A stretch of 64,000 nt of DNA, taken from Kineococcus sp. NBC_00420 (GTDB lineage: Bacteria; Actinomycetota; Actinomycetes; Actinomycetales; Kineococcaceae). Both the position numbers and the translations under genes were made by a program. The notes below the pieces were generated by a model. It had not been told where the DNA came from. It did no database searches and saw only the letters and a list, made by a program, of their open reading frames with translations. Position 1 is the stretch's first letter. Every line of letters starts with the position of its first letter. The stretch is taken from NCBI RefSeq assembly GCF_036021035.1, contig NZ_CP107930.1:1798001-1862000 (forward strand), given 5' to 3'. This document shows positions 43,410 through 50,665 of this stretch, piece after piece.

Positions 43410-44525
43410 ATGTCGATCGAGACCACGCCCACCGCCCGCTCCGACCGCCGACCCCCGAGCCGACGGGGTGTGCTGGCCGCGGCCGGCGTCGGCACGCTCG
43501 CGACCGCCGCCGTCGCCGTCGGCCCGCAGGACGACGCCGTGGCGAGCGAGGCGGAGCACGTCACGGGTGCGGACAACTTCCACACCAGCGACCGCGTGAC
43601 GGTCCGCCGCGTGACGTTCCTCAACCAGTACGACATGACGTTGGCGGGCAACCTGTTCACCCCCGTGGACCTGCCGGAGGACGCCGCCGCGCCCGCGCTG
43701 GTGGTGGGTCACCCCATGGGGGCCGTGAAGGAGCAGAGCGCGAACCTCTACGCCACGAAGATGGCGGAGCGGGGCTACGTCACGATGTCGTTCGACCTGC
43801 CCTTCTGGGGCGAGAGCGACGGGTGGCCGCGGCAGTCGGTGTCCCCCGACCTCTACGCGGAGGCCTTCAGCGCCGCGGTGGACTTCCTCGGAACCCGGGC
43901 TCCCGTCGACCGCGGACGCATCGGGGCGATCGGCGTCTGCGGCAGCGGGGGTTTCGTCCTCAGCGCCGCCAAGCTGGACCCGCGGATGCGGGCGATCGCC
44001 ACCGTGAGCATGTACGACATGGGCGGCCTGCACCGCGACGGCCTCGACGGCACGCAGTCGGCACAGGCCCGCCAGAGCTGGCTCGCGGACGCCGCCGAAC
44101 AGCGCTACGCCCAGGTCGACGGCGACGACGTCGAGTGGGGCTACGGCACCCCGCTGGAGCTGACGGCCGATTCCACCGACATCGAGCGTGAGTTCTTCGA
44201 CTTCTACCGGACCCCGCGCGGCGAGTTCACCCCCGCCGGCGCCTCCCCGGACCGCACGACGATGCGGCCGATCACGCAGGAGGCGAGGTTCGCGAACTTC
44301 CACCCCTTCGACGACCTCGAGACGATCTCGTCGCGGCCGCTGCTGTTCGTCGCCGGGGACCAGGCGCACTCCCGGCGGTTCAGCGAGGACGCCTACCGGC
44401 GCGCGGCCGAGCCCAAGACGTTGCACTGGGTCCGCGGGGCCGGGCACGTCGACCTCTACGACCGGGTGGACCTGATCCCCTTCGACCTGCTGGGAGAGTT
44501 CTTCGACCAGCACCTGGCCGGCTGA
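43410..44525 (+). CDS. Twin-arginine-exported alpha/beta hydrolase B
   Basis: A 371-residue paralog of hydrolase A. Twin-arginine signal PSRRGVLAAAGVGTLATAA at about 15-33. Shared blocks: LVVGHPMGAVKEQSANLYA, FDLPFWGESDGWPRQSV, nucleophile IGVCGSGGFVLSAAKLDP, TVSMYDMGG and the His-bearing GAGHVDLYDRVDLIPFD. It is preceded by AGGAG and lies inside the ADH-cupin-hydrolase-SDR run. Two exported copies of the same hydrolase family 3 kb apart suggest an extracytoplasmic substrate class central to this cluster; the substrate is unknown. Confidence 0.85.
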   Translation: MSIETTPTARSDRRPPSRRGVLAAAGVGTLATAAVAVGPQDDAVASEAEHVTGADNFHTSDRVTVRRVTFLNQYDMTLAGNLFTPVDLPEDAAAPALVVGHPMGAVKEQSANLYATKMAERGYVTMSFDLPFWGESDGWPRQSVSPDLYAEAFSAAVDFLGTRAPVDRGRIGAIGVCGSGGFVLSAAKLDPRMRAIATVSMYDMGGLHRDGLDGTQSAQARQSWLADAAEQRYAQVDGDDVEWGYGTPLELTADSTDIEREFFDFYRTPRGEFTPAGASPDRTTMRPITQEARFANFHPFDDLETISSRPLLFVAGDQAHSRRFSEDAYRRAAEPKTLHWVRGAGHVDLYDRVDLIPFDLLGEFFDQHLAG

Positions 44526-44595
44526 GCACCACGCGCTACCGTCCGCCGACGGGTTCCCCGTCCCCACCGCTCGAGCACCCTCCTGGAGGAACACC

Positions 44596-45261
44596 GTGAC
44601 CACCATCGCCGTCGTCGGAGCAGGTAACGGCCTCGGAGCCGCGGTCGCGCGGAGGTTCGGGGCCGAGGGGTTCGCCGTCGCCCTCGTCTCCCGGACCCTC
44701 GCCCACGTCGAGGAGCTGGCGGCCGGGCTGCGCAGCGGTGGGACCGCGGCGAGCGGGTTCGAGGCCGACGTCCGGGACACCGCGTCCCTGACGGTGGCGC
44801 TGCGGGCGGCCCACGAGGAACTGGGTCCGGTGGAAGTGCTGCAGTACAGCCCGATCCCGGCGCAGAACTACCTGCGTGCCGTGGGTGAGACCACGAGCGC
44901 CGACCTCGCCGAGGCCGTCGCCTTCTCGGTGGTCGGGCTCGCGACGAGCGTCGAGGCGGTGCTGCCGGGCATGCGCGCCCTGGGCCGCGGGTCGATCCTC
45001 CTCGTCAACGGTGGCAGCGCCGTCCGTCCCCGGCTCGCGGTCACGGGGACGTCGGTGGCCTTCGCCGCGGAGAGCACCTACGGGGCACTGCTGCACGAGG
45101 GTCTGGCGGCCGACGGCGTCCACGTGGGTCAGCTGATCGTCCCGGGTGCAATCACCCCCGGTCACCCGACGCACGATCCCGACGTCCTCGCCACGCGGTT
45201 GTGGTCGATGCACGCCGGACGTGAGCGGTTCCGCGAGTTCGCCGAGGCGATGGACTCGTGA
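44596..45261 (+). CDS. SDR-family protein lacking YxxxK
   Basis: A 221-residue Rossmann protein. The loop VVGAGNGLGAAVARRFG binds nucleotide in the modified GxGxGxG style. The active-site tyrosine region reads GTSVAFAAESTYGALLHEG, with Phe and Ser where Tyr and Lys would be; the preceding strand ILLVNGGSAV keeps Ser. I recall a group of SDRs in which VAFAAE-type sequence is standard, so this is probably a subfamily trait rather than decay. GTG start after GGAGG. Its stop overlaps the dioxygenase start (GTGA), implying coupled translation. Confidence 0.82.
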   Translation: MTTIAVVGAGNGLGAAVARRFGAEGFAVALVSRTLAHVEELAAGLRSGGTAASGFEADVRDTASLTVALRAAHEELGPVEVLQYSPIPAQNYLRAVGETTSADLAEAVAFSVVGLATSVEAVLPGMRALGRGSILLVNGGSAVRPRLAVTGTSVAFAAESTYGALLHEGLAADGVHVGQLIVPGAITPGHPTHDPDVLATRLWSMHAGRERFREFAEAMDS

Positions 45262-46142
45262 CCGACGTGCCGCGGAACCCGCCGGAGTTCGAGGGCAGGA
45301 CCCTGCCGCGACCCCAGGACGACCTGGACGAGCAGGGCCTGGGTTTCGACGTCGTGACCGTGCTCACCCGTCGGCGTGCCCTGGGGGTCCTGGGGCTCGG
45401 ACTGTCGGGGACCGGGTTGGTGGCGTGCTCCGACGACGAACTCGCTGCTGCGCCGGCCACCGGTCGTGGGGCGGGCGGGACGTCCGCCACGATCGCCGAG
45501 ATCCCCGCGGAGATCGCCGGACCGTTCCCCGGTGACGGGTCGAACGGGCTGAACGTGCTGCAGCGCAGCGGAGTCGTGCGCGGTGACATCCGGTCGAGCT
45601 TCGAGATCAGCGCGACGACCGCGCCGGGGATCCCCCTGACGCTCACCCTGACCGTCCTCGACCTGACCCGGGGCGGGGTTCCGTTCGCCGGGGCCGCCGT
45701 GTACGCCTGGCAGTGCGACCGGGAAGGCCGCTACTCCCTGTACTCCCCGGAGTTGAAGGGCGAGAACTACCTCCGCGGGGTTCAGGTGGCCGCCGCGGAC
45801 GGAACGGTGACCTTCACCTCCGTCTTCCCCGGGTGCTACACGGGACGGTGGCCCCACGTCCACTTCGAGGTCTACGCCGACCTCGCCGCGATCGACGACT
45901 CAGCCGACGCCCTCACCACGTCGCAGCTCGCGCTGCCCGAGGCCGACTGCACCGCCGTCTACGCCACCACCGGGTACGAGCGGTCGGCCGTCGAACTGGC
46001 CGGCGTCACCCTCGCGGACGACCTCGTCTTCCGCGACGACCTGGGCGTGCGGCAGCTGGCCACCGTCACCGGGGACCCCGGGGACCCCGGGGACGTGGCG
46101 GCGGGCTGCACCGCCACCCTGACCGTCGGGGTCGGACGCTGA
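45258..46142 (+). CDS. Twin-arginine lipoprotein intradiol dioxygenase-like enzyme
   Basis: A 294-residue protein of the protocatechuate/catechol intradiol dioxygenase family. The N-terminal TRRRALGVLGLGLSGTGLVAC combines a twin-arginine signal with a lipobox, so it is expected on the outer face of the membrane. The non-haem iron ligands are in place: Tyr in CDREGRYSLYS, then Tyr, His, His in FPGCYTGRWPHVHFEVY. The C-terminus (ATTGYERSAVELAGVTLADD) matches exported family members. It cleaves an aromatic diol or related compound. Coupled to the SDR upstream by a four-base overlap. Confidence 0.88.
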   Translation: MTDVPRNPPEFEGRTLPRPQDDLDEQGLGFDVVTVLTRRRALGVLGLGLSGTGLVACSDDELAAAPATGRGAGGTSATIAEIPAEIAGPFPGDGSNGLNVLQRSGVVRGDIRSSFEISATTAPGIPLTLTLTVLDLTRGGVPFAGAAVYAWQCDREGRYSLYSPELKGENYLRGVQVAAADGTVTFTSVFPGCYTGRWPHVHFEVYADLAAIDDSADALTTSQLALPEADCTAVYATTGYERSAVELAGVTLADDLVFRDDLGVRQLATVTGDPGDPGDVAAGCTATLTVGVGR

Positions 46143-46212
46143 CGGGTCTGCAGGTCCCGGGTCCGGCGGCCCCCCTCGGTTTCCGCCCACCCTGCACGGG
46201 TAGCTCCCCGGT

Positions 46213-46716
46213 GTGAACGATCACGATCGCCGGCGCTACCTGACCGTCTACCTCAACGACCACCTCGCCGGGGCGACGGCGGGCCGGGCCCGCTTCGCCC
46301 GCAGCGCCCGCAGCGCCCGGGCCCACCGGGGGACCGAGACCGGGCGCGCGCTGGACCACCTGCACCACGAGATCGTCGAGGACCGGCAGAGCCTGCTGCA
46401 CTGGATGCGGGTCCTCGGCGTCCCCGTGGAGCGCCCGTTGCAGTACGCCGGCCGGGTCGGGGAGGCGCTGGGAGCGCTCAAACCGAACGGGCACCTCGTG
46501 CGGCCCTCACCGCTGCGGACGGTCATCGAACTGGAGGGTCTGCTGCTGGGGGTCCAGGGCAAGGCCGCCGGGTGGCGCAGCCTGCGGGAGCTGGCCCTGA
46601 CCGACGAGCGCCTGGACGCCGAGGCCCTGGAGGAACTGGTCCAGCGCGCCGACCGTCAGGCCGCCGAGCTGGAACGGCTGCGGCGCGCTGCGGTCCGCGA
46701 CGTCCTGGGGGGCTGA
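46213..46716 (+). CDS. Helical hypothetical protein
   Basis: I do not recognise this 167-residue protein. It starts at a GTG at 46213, is almost entirely helical with no signal peptide, and has a His/Glu-containing helix (HLHHEIVEDRQSLLHWMRVLGV). LIVIELEGLLLGVQGKAAGW-like and LEELVQRADRQAAELERLR segments follow. The four-helix appearance and acidic/His residues are ferritin-like, but no clear metal site can be assigned. It is seven bases before the DUF2243 gene and so probably in the same transcript as the DUF2243 and CtaG genes. Confidence 0.6.
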   Translation: MNDHDRRRYLTVYLNDHLAGATAGRARFARSARSARAHRGTETGRALDHLHHEIVEDRQSLLHWMRVLGVPVERPLQYAGRVGEALGALKPNGHLVRPSPLRTVIELEGLLLGVQGKAAGWRSLRELALTDERLDAEALEELVQRADRQAAELERLRRAAVRDVLGG

Positions 46717-46723
46717 GGCTCCG

Positions 46724-47173
46724 GTGGTCGTGGCGCGACGCTCGCTGCCCGTGGGGGTCCTCGTCGGGATCGGGGTCGCGGGGTTCCTGGACGAGACGGT
46801 GTTCCACCAGCTCCTGCACTGGCACCACTTCTACGACCGCTCCACGTCGACGGTCGGTCTCGTCTCCGACGGCTGGTTCCACGCCGGCAGCTGGATCGCC
46901 GTCGTCGCCGGCCTGTTCCTCTTCGCGGACCTCCAGCGGCGTCGGGCCGTCGTGGGCCACCGCGTGCTGGCTGGCGGCCTCTTCGGCTGGGGCGGGTTCC
47001 AGCTCTATGACGGGCTCCTGCAGCACAAGGTGTTCGGCCTGCACCAGATCCGCTACGGCGTCGACCTGTGGCCCTACGACGTGGCGTGGAACCTGGCCGC
47101 GCTGGCCGGGTTGGCGGCCGGCACCGTCGTCCTGCTGGTGGGACGTCGGCGCGGGCGGCGGCGGGACGCGTGA
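46724..47173 (+). CDS. DUF2243 membrane protein
   Basis: A 149-residue protein with four membrane helices (about 8-24, 50-66, 78-96, 118-140). The family signature is GIGVAGFLDETVFHQLLHWHHFYD, SDGWFHAGSWIAVVAGLFLFAD and GGFQLYDGLLQHKVFGLHQIR. The conserved His residues suggest metal or haem handling. DUF2243 genes often sit next to CtaG-type copper chaperone genes, as here (GTGA overlap with the next gene). Role in cytochrome oxidase assembly is inferred from that link. Confidence 0.88.
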   Translation: MVVARRSLPVGVLVGIGVAGFLDETVFHQLLHWHHFYDRSTSTVGLVSDGWFHAGSWIAVVAGLFLFADLQRRRAVVGHRVLAGGLFGWGGFQLYDGLLQHKVFGLHQIRYGVDLWPYDVAWNLAALAGLAAGTVVLLVGRRRGRRRDA

Positions 47174-47898
47174 TCCCCGGCTGGGTGCTCCTGCTCGCGG
47201 CGGGGGTGCTCCTGGCGTCGTACCTGGTGGCGGAGGGCGGTCTGCACCGGCGGGGTGACCGGTGGCCGGTCCCGCGGACGGGTGCCGCCGTCGCCGCGGC
47301 GGTGGCGTGGGCGGTCGCCGGGTTGTGGCCGGTCCGCGGGGCCGTCGACGACGTCGTCGTCCACCTGCTGGTGACGATGGCGGCGCCCGTGCTGCTGGCG
47401 TTGTCGGCCCCCGTGAGCCTCGCCCTGCGGACCGTCCCGCCCCGGCTGCGCGGACTGCTCGTCCGGGCGCTGCACCTGCACTGGTCGCGGGTGGTCACCT
47501 GGCTGCCGGTCGCGACCGCCCTCGAGGTCGGCGGTCTCTACCTGTACTACCTGGTCCCGGTCCCGCCCGCGGTGCACGGCCTGCTGATGGTCCACATGGT
47601 GGCGGCGGGGTGGCTGTTCGCGACGGTCCTCGTGGGTCCCGACCCCGTGCCCCACCGGCCGGTCCTCGCGGCCCGGGCGGTGGCGCTGCTGACCGTCTTC
47701 GCCGCCCACGACGTCCTGGCCAAGCTGCTCCACGCCCGCGGGGGCGGAGCAGCCGCCGAACTCCTGTTCTACGGCGGTGACGTCGTCGAACTCCTGACCG
47801 CGGTGGCGCTGTTCGGCCGGTGGTACCGACGGTCCCGCCCCCGTCCGGTCGGCCGTCCGCCACGTCCCGGTGCCGTCCGGGACCGCGCCACGCGCTGA
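47170..47898 (+). CDS. CtaG-like cytochrome c oxidase assembly membrane protein
   Basis: A 242-residue multi-helix protein of the caa3-type CtaG family. Several helices: WVLLLAAGVLLASYLVAEGG, VVHLLVTMAAPVLLALSAPVSLAL and LEVGGLYLYYLVPVPPAVHGLLMVHMVAAGWLF. VHMVAAGWLFATVLVGPDP contains the family's conserved His; a second is in VFAAHDVLAKLLHA. Thought to assist copper-site assembly of cytochrome oxidase. No oxidase subunits are in the window. The start GTG at 47170 overlaps the DUF2243 stop. Confidence 0.85.
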   Translation: MIPGWVLLLAAGVLLASYLVAEGGLHRRGDRWPVPRTGAAVAAAVAWAVAGLWPVRGAVDDVVVHLLVTMAAPVLLALSAPVSLALRTVPPRLRGLLVRALHLHWSRVVTWLPVATALEVGGLYLYYLVPVPPAVHGLLMVHMVAAGWLFATVLVGPDPVPHRPVLAARAVALLTVFAAHDVLAKLLHARGGGAAAELLFYGGDVVELLTAVALFGRWYRRSRPRPVGRPPRPGAVRDRATR

Positions 47899-48039
47899 AC
47901 CCGGCACGGAGCACTTGCGGGCGCGCCCGGTCGGGGTCATCGTGGCGGGAGGTCGAGCCGGGGCCGTCGTCCGAGCCCAGGAGCAGCCCTGCAGCAGCCC
48001 ACCTCGCAAGAGCGTCTCGAACACCTCACCCGGTCCCTC

Positions 48040-48459
48040 GTGCTGCACCTGCGGGACGTCCTCGACCAGTACCCCGAAGGCGCCGTGCTGCTCCCGCAGC
48101 AGGACGGCGAGCTCTCCGCCTGGTCGTCGCGGGTCCCGGGGTTCCCGGGTCCGATCGCCGTCGGGGTCTGCGCACGGTCCGCCCTGGAGGGCCCCCTCGC
48201 CCACGCCGTGGAGGAGGCGCACGACGGTGGAGGTGTCCTGGTCGTCTGCGACGTGACGGACACCCCGACGGGTCAGTCCCGTTCCGTGATCCAGCTCCCC
48301 GACGACACCGACGTGGTCGAGGTGCACCACCCCTCCGAGATCGCCGGCGCGGTCATCGAGGCGCTGGCCGGGGACGTGCCCCTCGTGCTCGACGTCCGAC
48401 TGAGCCAGGAGGAAGGTGCGTCGATGTTCTCCTCGGGACGGGGCGCCGAGGTGCACTGA
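48040..48459 (+). CDS. Hypothetical protein, 5' end uncertain
   Basis: I do not recognise this soluble protein, 139 residues from the GTG at 48040 (VLHLRDVLDQYPEG). Coding character continues upstream in frame: a CTG at 47989 follows AGGAG at ideal spacing and would add 17 residues forming a helix (TSQERLEHLTRS). No ATG or GTG serves further upstream. The mid-part VLVVCDVTDTPTGQSRSVIQLPD and hydrophobic core strands look alpha/beta. It has no relation to its neighbours that I can see. Confidence 0.5.
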   Translation: MLHLRDVLDQYPEGAVLLPQQDGELSAWSSRVPGFPGPIAVGVCARSALEGPLAHAVEEAHDGGGVLVVCDVTDTPTGQSRSVIQLPDDTDVVEVHHPSEIAGAVIEALAGDVPLVLDVRLSQEEGASMFSSGRGAEVH

Positions 48460-48480
48460 CCGCCGGACCGGACCGCCCCG

Positions 48481-49277
48481 TCAGAACTCCGCCGTCTCGC
48501 CCCGGGCGACGTAGCGCACCACCGGTCCGAGCCCGCGGCGTTCGACCTCGGCCCGGAAGTCGGACAACGGCGAACGGAAGACCCCGTAGTCGTCGTGGTG
48601 CACGGGCACGGCCTGCGCCGGACGCACCAGCTCGAGGACGTCGGCTCCGGCCACACCGTCCAGGGTGACCACCACGCCCCCCGGCAGCGTGGTGCCGCCG
48701 AGGTGCAGGACGGCGAGGTCGACGTCGGGGTAGCGCGTGGGGATCTGCCGCAACTCCGGGACGTTCAACGTGTCGCCCGACAACCAGACCCGGCGCTCCA
48801 CCGCTCCCCCCACCCGGGAGAACTCCAGCACGCTGCCCATGACGGGGGGCAGGAGGGACTCCACCGCCCCGAGGGCGTGCCGAGCCGGGGTCGCGGTGAC
48901 GACGACCTGGTCCGACCCGGTGGTGAGCGTGCTCGACTCCCACGTGAACAGGCCACGGACGTCACCGAAACCGTGACGGCCCGCGAGCCGTCGACGCGCG
49001 TGCGGGGTCGTGACGATGGGCACCCCGTGGTCGAGGCCCCGCCGGGCCACCCGGTCGAAGTGGTCGCCGTGCAGGTGCGAGAGCACCACCCCGCTGAGCG
49101 GTGGCAGTTCCGCCACGGACAGCGCGGGTTCGGTGAGACGGCGGGACAGGAGCCCCTTGCCGAGGTAGGCGAACTGGCCCCGGTGCAGGAAGTTCGGGTC
49201 GGTCAGCACGGTCAGGGCCCCCACCGGAGGAGGACGGTGGCGGTGCCGACGAACGTCAGCGAGAGAGGTCGGTCCAC
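48481..49277 (-). pseudogene. MBL-fold metallo-hydrolase with an apparent frameshift
   Basis: UlaG/ComA-like metallo-beta-lactamase-fold hydrolase. From 49224 downward the frame reads ALTVLTDPNFLHRG, LSGVVLSHLHGDHFDRVARRG (zinc motif HxHxDH), WLSGDTL, LAVLHLGGTTLPGG and AVPVHHDDYGVF. The expected first strand, LSLTFVGTATVLLRWG, is encoded just upstream (49277 to about 49223) in a different frame, beginning with GTG (MDRPLSLT). Adding one base to the C5 run at 49218-49222 joins both into a normal 265-residue protein. Either this is a sequence error or the gene is disrupted; the internal GTG at 49224 would give an N-terminally truncated 247-residue form. Confidence 0.8.
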
Positions 49278-49381
49278 ACCGTGCAGCTACCCAGCTGCGG
49301 GCCGGACACTCGTGACCACTCGCAGGTGACCCACCAGCGGAGCGCGAACCCGTCCCGAGGGGTGACGTCGCCAGGCCGGGT

Positions 49382-49945
49382 TCACTCCCTCCCCCGGCCG
49401 CCGGCGGTCACCGGGCCACCGCCCGGCGCTGATCGCGGCCACACCGTGTACCCGACCGCCCACAGGACCTCGACCGCCACCACCACCCCGAGCACGGGGT
49501 GGAACTGCTCCAGCGCAGCGGTCCGGGAAGGGTCGTCGATCCAGGCGCGAACCCCCAGGAGGAGCGCGGTCGCCACGAGGGCTCCGGCCGCGGTGCGCAG
49601 CACGTCGGCCCAGCAGTGGCGCGCGTAGTCCCAGCGGTACAGCGCCACCGGCGCGGGACCGCCCGCGAAGCGGTGGGCGAAGCGGAGGTCGGCCCAGGCC
49701 ACCAGCCGGCGGCCGTAGGCGAGCGTGAACCCCAGGTAGACCGCGGCGAGACCGTGCGCCCAGCTCGCCTGCGCGCCGGCTCGCAGGTGCGCGGCGGTCG
49801 CGACGAGCAGGACGAGGTCGACCAGCGGAACGGCCGACAACAGCACGGCACCGACCGCTGGTGCCCGCAGCGGGTAGCGAGCCAGCAGACCCGCCACGAC
49901 CAGCAGCCAGAAACCCACCTCGCAGGCCGCGATGAGCAGCACCAC
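49382..49945 (-). CDS. Small integral membrane protein
   Basis: A 187-residue protein with about five membrane helices (VLLIAACEVGFWLLVVAGL, APAVGAVLLSAVPLVDLVLLVATA, LAAVYLGFTLAYG, TAAGALVATALLLGV, VLGVVVAVEVLWAVGYTVW). A polar segment AWADLRFAHRFAGG lies in the middle. The GTG start at 49945 follows the near-perfect AAAGGAGG. I cannot name the family; it resembles uncharacterised actinobacterial membrane proteins. It is divergent from the TetR gene across nested palindromes, which strongly suggests it is that regulator's target. Confidence 0.75.
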   Translation of the reverse strand: MVLLIAACEVGFWLLVVAGLLARYPLRAPAVGAVLLSAVPLVDLVLLVATAAHLRAGAQASWAHGLAAVYLGFTLAYGRRLVAWADLRFAHRFAGGPAPVALYRWDYARHCWADVLRTAAGALVATALLLGVRAWIDDPSRTAALEQFHPVLGVVVAVEVLWAVGYTVWPRSAPGGGPVTAGGRGRE

Positions 49946-49963
49946 AAGAACCCCTCCTTTGCG

Positions 49964-50002
49964 AGTACGATCGTACTAACAAGCAAGTTAGCACGGTCGT
50001 AC
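49964..50002. promoter_or_regulatory. Nested dyads, TetR-type operator region
   Basis: AGTACGATCGTACT (49964-49977) is a perfect palindrome; a degenerate copy GCACGGTCGTAC lies at 49991-50002. Between them CTAAC-N6-GTTAG (49976-49991) forms a third, central dyad, and the whole region is symmetric about 49983/49984. It covers the promoter space between the membrane protein and TetR starts. Confidence 0.85.
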
Positions 50003-50022
50003 CAGCAACGTAGGGTTCCCTC

Positions 50023-50622
50023 GTGCCCAAGCTCATCGACCACACGGCCCGCGAGATCGAGGTCGCCGAAGCCGCCTGGCGGGTCGCCGCGCGTGACGGC
50101 GTCCGCGGGGTGTCGGTGCGCTCCGTGGCCGCCGAGGCCGGCCTCGCCCCCGCCTCGCTGCGACGGGCCTTCCCCACCCAGGCCGCGCTCCTGGCCTACT
50201 GCCTCGACCTCATCCGTCGGCGCGCAACGGCCCGCATCACCGCGCTGGCCGAGATCACCGACACGGCGTCCGCCGCCGCGGTGCTCGAGGAACTGCTACC
50301 CCTCGACGAGGAACGTCGCCTGGAGGCGGAGGTGCAGTTCTCCCTCGGAACCGCAGCCCTGGCCGACCCGTCGCTGAGGACCGTGGCCGACGCCGCGCAC
50401 CGGGACGTCGCCCACGCCTGCCGTCTCGTCGCACGGGTCCTCACGACACCGCCGCGGACGGAACGCACCACCGCGACGTTGCACGCCCTCCTCGACGGTC
50501 TCGCCCTGCACCTGATCCGTCAGGGGAAGGACGAGTCGACCGACTGGGCGGTGGAGGTCCTGCGGCGACAACTCGCCGACCTCCACCCCGACGGCGGCGG
50601 TTCGCGGAACTCGGGGGCGTGA
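50023..50622 (+). CDS. TetR-family regulator
   Basis: A 199-residue repressor. N-terminal helix-turn-helix: EIEVAEAAWRVAARDGVRGVSVRSVAAEAGLAPASLRRAFPTQAALLAYC (about 11-60, given here only by its ends REIEVAEA and LLAYC). The C-terminal ligand domain is all helical, with ATLHALLDGLALHLIRQGK near the end. GTG start. It probably represses itself and the divergent membrane protein through the nested dyads at 49964-50002; inducer unknown. Confidence 0.92.
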   Translation: MPKLIDHTAREIEVAEAAWRVAARDGVRGVSVRSVAAEAGLAPASLRRAFPTQAALLAYCLDLIRRRATARITALAEITDTASAAAVLEELLPLDEERRLEAEVQFSLGTAALADPSLRTVADAAHRDVAHACRLVARVLTTPPRTERTTATLHALLDGLALHLIRQGKDESTDWAVEVLRRQLADLHPDGGGSRNSGA

Positions 50623-50665
50623 CGGTCCGGGACAGGCCCGCCCCGGAAGGCGCCGGTGGCGACCG

